A stretch of DNA of 11,301 bases, from contig JASLGJ010000191.1 in NCBI GenBank assembly GCA_030150085.1, positions 1 to 11,301 on the forward strand, in the 5' to 3' direction. Made by a program: the position numbers and the translations under genes. The notes under the pieces were generated by a model. It worked only from the letters and a program-made list of their open reading frames with translations. It was not told the DNA's origin and did not search any database. The DNA is from Candidatus Elarobacter sp. Lineage in GTDB: Bacteria > Vulcanimicrobiota > Vulcanimicrobiia > Vulcanimicrobiales > Vulcanimicrobiaceae. The stretch's first letter is position 1. Each line of letters opens with the position of its first letter. Below are positions 7,890 to 11,301 of this stretch, piece after piece.

Positions 7890-9622
7890 CGGGCTGGATC
7901 GGGACGTTTCGCCCTGACGAAGGCCAGCACTTGCTCCAAAGGTCGCGTATTGAGAATATCTTCGGGACTCAGCCACGCCCGGCGGGCCTGTCCCACGGCA
8001 TAAGCGATGTTGTCCAGGTCGGCCACCCGGTGCGCGTCGGAGTCGCAGGTGAAGGTGCAGCCGAAGCCCTTGGCCCGCCGTGCCAGCGAGCTGGGCAGGT
8101 CCAGCCGGCTGGGCTGGCCGTCGATCTCCAGCGCCGTCCCGGTCCGCGCCGCGGCCGCGAAGACCGCGTCGTGGTCGAAGTCGTAGCCCTCGAAGCTTCC
8201 GACGTTGCGCCCGGTGGGGTGCCCGATCACGTTCACGTAGGGGTTCTCGACGGCCCGCAGCAGGCGCGCCGTCATGGCCTCGCGCGACTGGTTGAAGGCC
8301 GAGTGGACCGAGGCCACCACGAAGTCCAGCTCGGCCAGGACCGCGTCGTCGTAGTCGAGGCTGCCGTCGGCCCGGATGTCGACCTCGGCCGAGCACAGGG
8401 TCCGGATGCCGTGGCGGTCGCCCAGCTCGCGCACCCGCTCGCGCTGGGCGCGCAGCTCGGCCGGGTCGAGGCCCATCCCGCCCCGCCCCCACGAGTGGTC
8501 GCTCAGCGAGTGGTACGCGTAGCCGCGCGCGGCGCAGGCCGCGACCATGTCCTCGAGCGTGTCGCGCCCGTCCGACCAGGTGCAGTGCAGGTGGAAGTCG
8601 CCCCGGATGTCGCCCAGCTCGACCGGCACCGGCAGGGTGCCCGCGCGGGCGGCCTCGATCTCGCCGATCCCCAGGCGCATCTCGGGCGGGATGTAGGGCA
8701 GCCCGAGGGCCGCGTACACCTCGTCCTCGGTCCGGCAGGCGATGGTCCGCCCGTCGGTGAGGTCGACGATCCCGTTCTCGCTGACCCGCAGGTTCTTGCG
8801 CACCGCCAGCTCGCGGAACTGGATGTTGTGCTCGCGCGAGCCGGTGAAGTGCTGCAGCAGGTTGCCGTAGAGGTGCTCGGGGAGCACCCGCAGGTCGATC
8901 TGCAAGCCGCCGGGGAGCCAGATCGAGGCCTTCGTCGGGCCCTCGGCCAGCACGGCCTCGGCCCGCTCCCAGGCGGTGAAGGCCGCGATCACCGCCTCGG
9001 CGTTGGCGCTGGTGCAGATCACGTCGACGTCGCCGACGGTCGGCTCCTGGCGCCGCACGCTCCCCGCCGCGGTCAGGTCGCGCGCGTCGGTGCGCTCCGC
9101 CAGGTGGGCCATCACCTCGCGCGCCAGCGGCAGGGCGACCCCCAGCGGGGTGCGCTTGGAGCGCCCCTTGTGGGCCAGCAGGCCGCGCCGGATGTTGTCG
9201 ATCGACTTCTTGCCCAGGCGCGGAACGGAGGTCAGCGCGCCTTCGTCGAGCGCGCGCTCCAGGTCGGCCAGCGAGGCGATCCCGAGCCGCTCGAACAGCT
9301 GCTGGGCGGTCTTCATCCCGACCCCCTGGACGCCCAGGAGCTCGATCAGCGTGGGCGGGTACTTGGCGCGCAGCTCCTCGAGGTAGGGGTCGGTGCCGGT
9401 GCGGGCCAGCTCGGCGATCCGGCCCGCGATCGACTTGCCCACCCCGGGCAGCTCGGTCAGCCGCTCCTCGGCGATCAGCGCGGCCAGCGGGGGCGCGTTC
9501 TCGAGCGTCTCGGCGGCCCGCTCGTACGCCATGAACTTGAAGAACGGCTCGCCGGCGAACTCCATCAGGGTGCGAATCTCGCGCAGGCGCTGGGCGATCT
9601 CGGCGTTGGTCTGAGCAGGCAT
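7886..9622 (-). CDS. polX: DNA polymerase/3'-5' exonuclease PolX (family X polymerase with PHP domain)
   Basis: 578 residues, near the roughly 570 of Bacillus PolX. Bacterial PolX fills short gaps in base-excision and related repair; its PHP domain gives Mn-dependent 3'-5' exonuclease and AP-site processing. N-terminal helix-hairpin-helix motifs appear as LPGVGKSIAGRIAEL and LLGVQGVGMKTAQQL. The polymerase core has GSVRR, the catalytic pair Asp198 and Asp200 in GDVDV, and Asp243 in LQIDLRV. The PHP domain shows its usual metal-ligand motifs: HLHCTWSDG (His344, His346), SLSDHS, EVDI, SVHS, GHPTGR and DSDAH. All look intact. The ATG at 9622 is followed at once by the conserved helical start (NAEIAQRLREI); no clear ribosome site is visible. 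It is the first gene of a two-gene unit with the hybrid kinase and is divergent from pncB. Confidence 0.95.
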   Translation of the reverse strand: MPAQTNAEIAQRLREIRTLMEFAGEPFFKFMAYERAAETLENAPPLAALIAEERLTELPGVGKSIAGRIAELARTGTDPYLEELRAKYPPTLIELLGVQGVGMKTAQQLFERLGIASLADLERALDEGALTSVPRLGKKSIDNIRRGLLAHKGRSKRTPLGVALPLAREVMAHLAERTDARDLTAAGSVRRQEPTVGDVDVICTSANAEAVIAAFTAWERAEAVLAEGPTKASIWLPGGLQIDLRVLPEHLYGNLLQHFTGSREHNIQFRELAVRKNLRVSENGIVDLTDGRTIACRTEDEVYAALGLPYIPPEMRLGIGEIEAARAGTLPVPVELGDIRGDFHLHCTWSDGRDTLEDMVAACAARGYAYHSLSDHSWGRGGMGLDPAELRAQRERVRELGDRHGIRTLCSAEVDIRADGSLDYDDAVLAELDFVVASVHSAFNQSREAMTARLLRAVENPYVNVIGHPTGRNVGSFEGYDFDHDAVFAAAARTGTALEIDGQPSRLDLPSSLARRAKGFGCTFTCDSDAHRVADLDNIAYAVGQARRAWLSPEDILNTRPLEQVLAFVRAKRPDPAR

Positions 9623-9640
9623 CGACGAGGACTTCGTTCC

Positions 9641-9658
9641 ACGCCCGCGTACGGGCGT
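9641..9658. promoter_or_regulatory. Inverted repeat in the polX/pncB divergent intergenic region
   Basis: ACGCCCG (9641-9647) and CGGGCGT (9652-9658) form perfect 7-bp arms around CGTA. It occupies nearly half of the 39-bp gap and ends 3 bp before the pncB ATG. It could be an operator for both genes or a hairpin in the 5' leader. In DNA this GC-rich such palindromes can arise by chance. Confidence 0.3.
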
Positions 9659-9661
9659 CCC

Positions 9662-10768
9662 ATGCTGCGCAGGAGTCGGCTGGACCCGGCCATCTTCAAC
9701 CTTCCGCTGGAGAAGATGCGCGACGGCTACTACTCCGACGTCTACTTCAACCGCGCGCGCGAGATCCTCGCCGCGGACGACTACCATCCCAAGGTGCGGA
9801 TGCAGGTGTTCCAGCGCGGCAGCTCGGTGCTGTGCGGGATCGACGAGGCGCTCGCGATCCTCAAGCTGTGCAGCGGCATCCGCGCGCCGGACGGCACCTG
9901 GCGCGCCGGCTGGGACCGATTGACCGTGCGGGCGCTCTACGACGGCGACGCGATCGGCCCGTTCGAGACGGTGATGACGATCGAGGGCGACTACGCCCTC
10001 TTCGCCCACTTGGAGACCGAGTATCTGGGCGTGCTCGCGCGCCGCACGCGCATCGCCACCAACGCGCGCGAGATCGTCGACGCGGCCGACGGCAAGGACG
10101 TGCTGTTCTTCCCGGCCCGCTTCGACCACCACCTGGTGCAGACCGGCGACGGCTACGCGGCCTACATCTCGGGCGCGCTGGGCGTGTCGACCGACGCCAA
10201 CGCCGAGTGGTGGGGCTCGCGCGGGATGGGGACCGTGCCGCACGCGCTGATCGCCGCGTACGGCGGCGACACCGTGCTCGCGACCAGGAAGTTCGCGCAG
10301 TACATCGACCCGGCGGTGAATGTCATCGCATTGGTCGACTTCGAGAACGACTGCGTCGGCACGTCGCTGGCCTGCGCGCGCGCGCTCGGCGAGCGCCTGT
10401 GGGGCGTGCGGCTGGACACCAGCGGCACGCTGGTCGACAAGAGCGTGATCCCGCAGATGGGCACGTTTCCGCCGACCGGCGTCAACGCGCAGCTGGTGCG
10501 CAACGTGCGCGACGCGCTCGACGCCGAGGGCTTCGGCGCCGTGCGCATCGTGGTCAGCGGCGGTTTCGACGCCGAGCGCATCCGGCGCTTCGAGCGCGAC
10601 CGCGTGCCGGCCGACGCCTACGCCGTCGGCAGCGCGTTCTTCAAAGGCCAGGGCTCGTTCGACTTCACCGCCGACATCGTCGCGGTCGACGACGGAAGCG
10701 GCTGGCGCGAGAGCCACAAGGTGGGCCGCCCGGAGCGGCCCAACCCGCGGCTCTCGCCCGTCACCTGA
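9662..10768 (+). CDS. pncB: Nicotinate phosphoribosyltransferase
   Basis: 368-residue cytoplasmic enzyme of NAD salvage; it joins nicotinate and PRPP to nicotinate mononucleotide, usually with ATP hydrolysis. Family signs in order: MRDGYYSDVYF near residues 19-29 (substrate loop), FQRGSSVLCGIDEAL (about 46-60), ETEYLGVLARRT (about 119-130), FFPARFDHH, the GTVPHAL segment with His194 (equivalent to the conserved, probably phosphorylated His), LVDFENDC, LDTSGTL, and the phosphate-binding SGGFDAERI at Ser299-Gly301. The length matches the shorter clade that resembles archaeal enzymes rather than E. coli PncB (about 400). The ATG at 9662 has no clear Shine-Dalgarno site, so a very short leader is possible. 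It is divergent from polX and converges on the chemotaxis-like gene 4 bp away, leaving no room for a terminator between the stop codons. Quinolinate phosphoribosyltransferase is the closest alternative and less likely. Confidence 0.9.
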   Translation: MLRRSRLDPAIFNLPLEKMRDGYYSDVYFNRAREILAADDYHPKVRMQVFQRGSSVLCGIDEALAILKLCSGIRAPDGTWRAGWDRLTVRALYDGDAIGPFETVMTIEGDYALFAHLETEYLGVLARRTRIATNAREIVDAADGKDVLFFPARFDHHLVQTGDGYAAYISGALGVSTDANAEWWGSRGMGTVPHALIAAYGGDTVLATRKFAQYIDPAVNVIALVDFENDCVGTSLACARALGERLWGVRLDTSGTLVDKSVIPQMGTFPPTGVNAQLVRNVRDALDAEGFGAVRIVVSGGFDAERIRRFERDRVPADAYAVGSAFFKGQGSFDFTADIVAVDDGSGWRESHKVGRPERPNPRLSPVT

Positions 10769-10772
10769 CGGC

Positions 10773-11301
10773 CTAGTTCAGCGCGAGCTGCGTCTCGCGC
10801 TCGAAGCGCGGCAGCTCGGGGCCGTTCTCGGCCACCGGCTCGCCGCCGCGAGCGGCGCGGAAGATCCGCACCAGCTCGTCGAGGTCGTTCGCGCGCGAGC
10901 GCACCACCTCGGTGGTCGACGCCAGCTCGGCGGTCTCGAGCGCGAGCTCGTTGACCGCGGTCGAGACTTCGGTCGCCGCCCGCGACTGCGTGATCGCGGC
11001 CTGGGTGATCGGCGTGACGAGGTCCGCCAGCGCTTGGCAGGAGGCTTGCAGCTCCTGCGCCGCGGCGGCGTTCTGCGCCACGCCGGCCGAGACGTCCTCG
11101 ACGTCGCGGGCCAGCGACGCGCTCGCGGCGCGCATCGCGCCCGCGGCCGCGCCCGCCTCTTCCGCCACGCGGCGGGTCTCGGTGACCGAGGTGCCCAGCT
11201 CCGCCAGCGCGCCGCGCGCCGCGTCGACGCGCTCCGAGCCTTGCGCCAGCGCGTGGCTGGCGCCGTCCATCGCGCCCGCCACGCGCGCGGTCTCCTTGCC
11301 G
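10773..11301 (-). CDS. Methyl-accepting chemotaxis-like protein, C-terminal part (cut by window edge)
   Basis: The visible 176 codons end in TAG at 10773 and the frame runs off the right edge. The sequence is a long Ala/Glu/Ser-rich helix with heptad-like spacing. It includes VAQNAAAAQELQASCQALADLV, resembling the NAAAAEEM-type helix of the methyl-accepting chemotaxis signalling bundle, and ends with a DELVRIF segment typical of these C-termini. The conserved hairpin tip that contacts CheA/CheW is not in view and should lie beyond the window, as should any sensor or membrane part. There is no obvious CheR-tethering pentapeptide; the tail ends FERETQLALN. Given only this coiled-coil piece, another helical signalling protein cannot be ruled out. 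It is convergent with pncB, with 4 bp between them. Confidence 0.68.
   Translation of the reverse strand, partial: GKETARVAGAMDGASHALAQGSERVDAARGALAELGTSVTETRRVAEEAGAAAGAMRAASASLARDVEDVSAGVAQNAAAAQELQASCQALADLVTPITQAAITQSRAATEVSTAVNELALETAELASTTEVVRSRANDLDELVRIFRAARGGEPVAENGPELPRFERETQLALN

Noticed and set aside
9636..9640. GGAAC (minus strand) as an ECF sigma factor -35 element for polX
   Set aside because: It lies only 13 nt before the polX ATG, leaving no room for a spacer and -10 ahead of the start codon.
7931..9661. Plus-strand open frame continuous with the pncB frame, running antisense through polX
   Set aside because: polX on the minus strand shows all its family motifs. The plus-strand translation is Arg/Gly/Val-rich with no recognisable domain, and pncB similarity begins at the ATG at 9662. 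The open frame is a GC-bias shadow.
10769..10772. Possible bidirectional terminator between pncB and the chemotaxis-like gene
   Set aside because: Only 4 bp separate the stop codons, and I see no hairpin with a T-tract around them.

Overview
The window is very GC-rich DNA, dense in genes with almost no intergenic space. It fits the chromosome of a high-GC bacterium with respiratory formate metabolism and chemotaxis-type signalling. I cannot place it reliably; a deep-branching high-GC soil or sediment phylum, or an actinobacterial relative, would fit. Shine-Dalgarno sites occur before some genes, GTG starts are common, and stop/start overlaps (ATGA, TAGTG) show tight translational coupling. 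No stretch over 60 bp lacks a gene, and I see no RNA genes, insertion sequences or CRISPR arrays.

Region 1 (1-4468, minus strand) is a formate dehydrogenase operon reading leftward. It holds a large molybdopterin catalytic subunit (fdhA), a four-cluster iron-sulfur subunit with a C-terminal membrane anchor (fdhB), and the start of an NrfD/PsrC-type membrane subunit cut by the window edge. The catalytic subunit looks split by a TGA, but this TGA sits exactly at the selenocysteine position of the NQARI-U-H motif. A SECIS-like hairpin follows, with the same spacing and GGUCU loop as E. coli fdhF. I therefore annotate one full-length selenoprotein. It has no visible Tat signal, so it may act on the cytoplasmic face, passing formate electrons through FdhB and NrfD to the quinone pool.

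Region 2 (4525-5214, plus strand) is a HAD-family phosphatase divergent from fdhA, with a 7-bp inverted repeat in the 56-bp gap. Its 3' end overlaps convergently with the next minus-strand gene by 91 bp.

Region 3 (5124-9622, minus strand) is a two-gene unit: a PolX-type DNA polymerase with a PHP domain, followed with a 4-bp ATGA overlap by a large soluble hybrid sensor histidine kinase (GAF-PAS-PAS-GAF-HisKA-HATPase-receiver).

Region 4 (9662-10768, plus strand) is a nicotinate phosphoribosyltransferase for NAD salvage, divergent from polX across a 39-bp gap that contains a second inverted repeat. It converges, 4 bp apart, on the C-terminal part of a methyl-accepting chemotaxis-like protein (10773 to the window end, minus strand).
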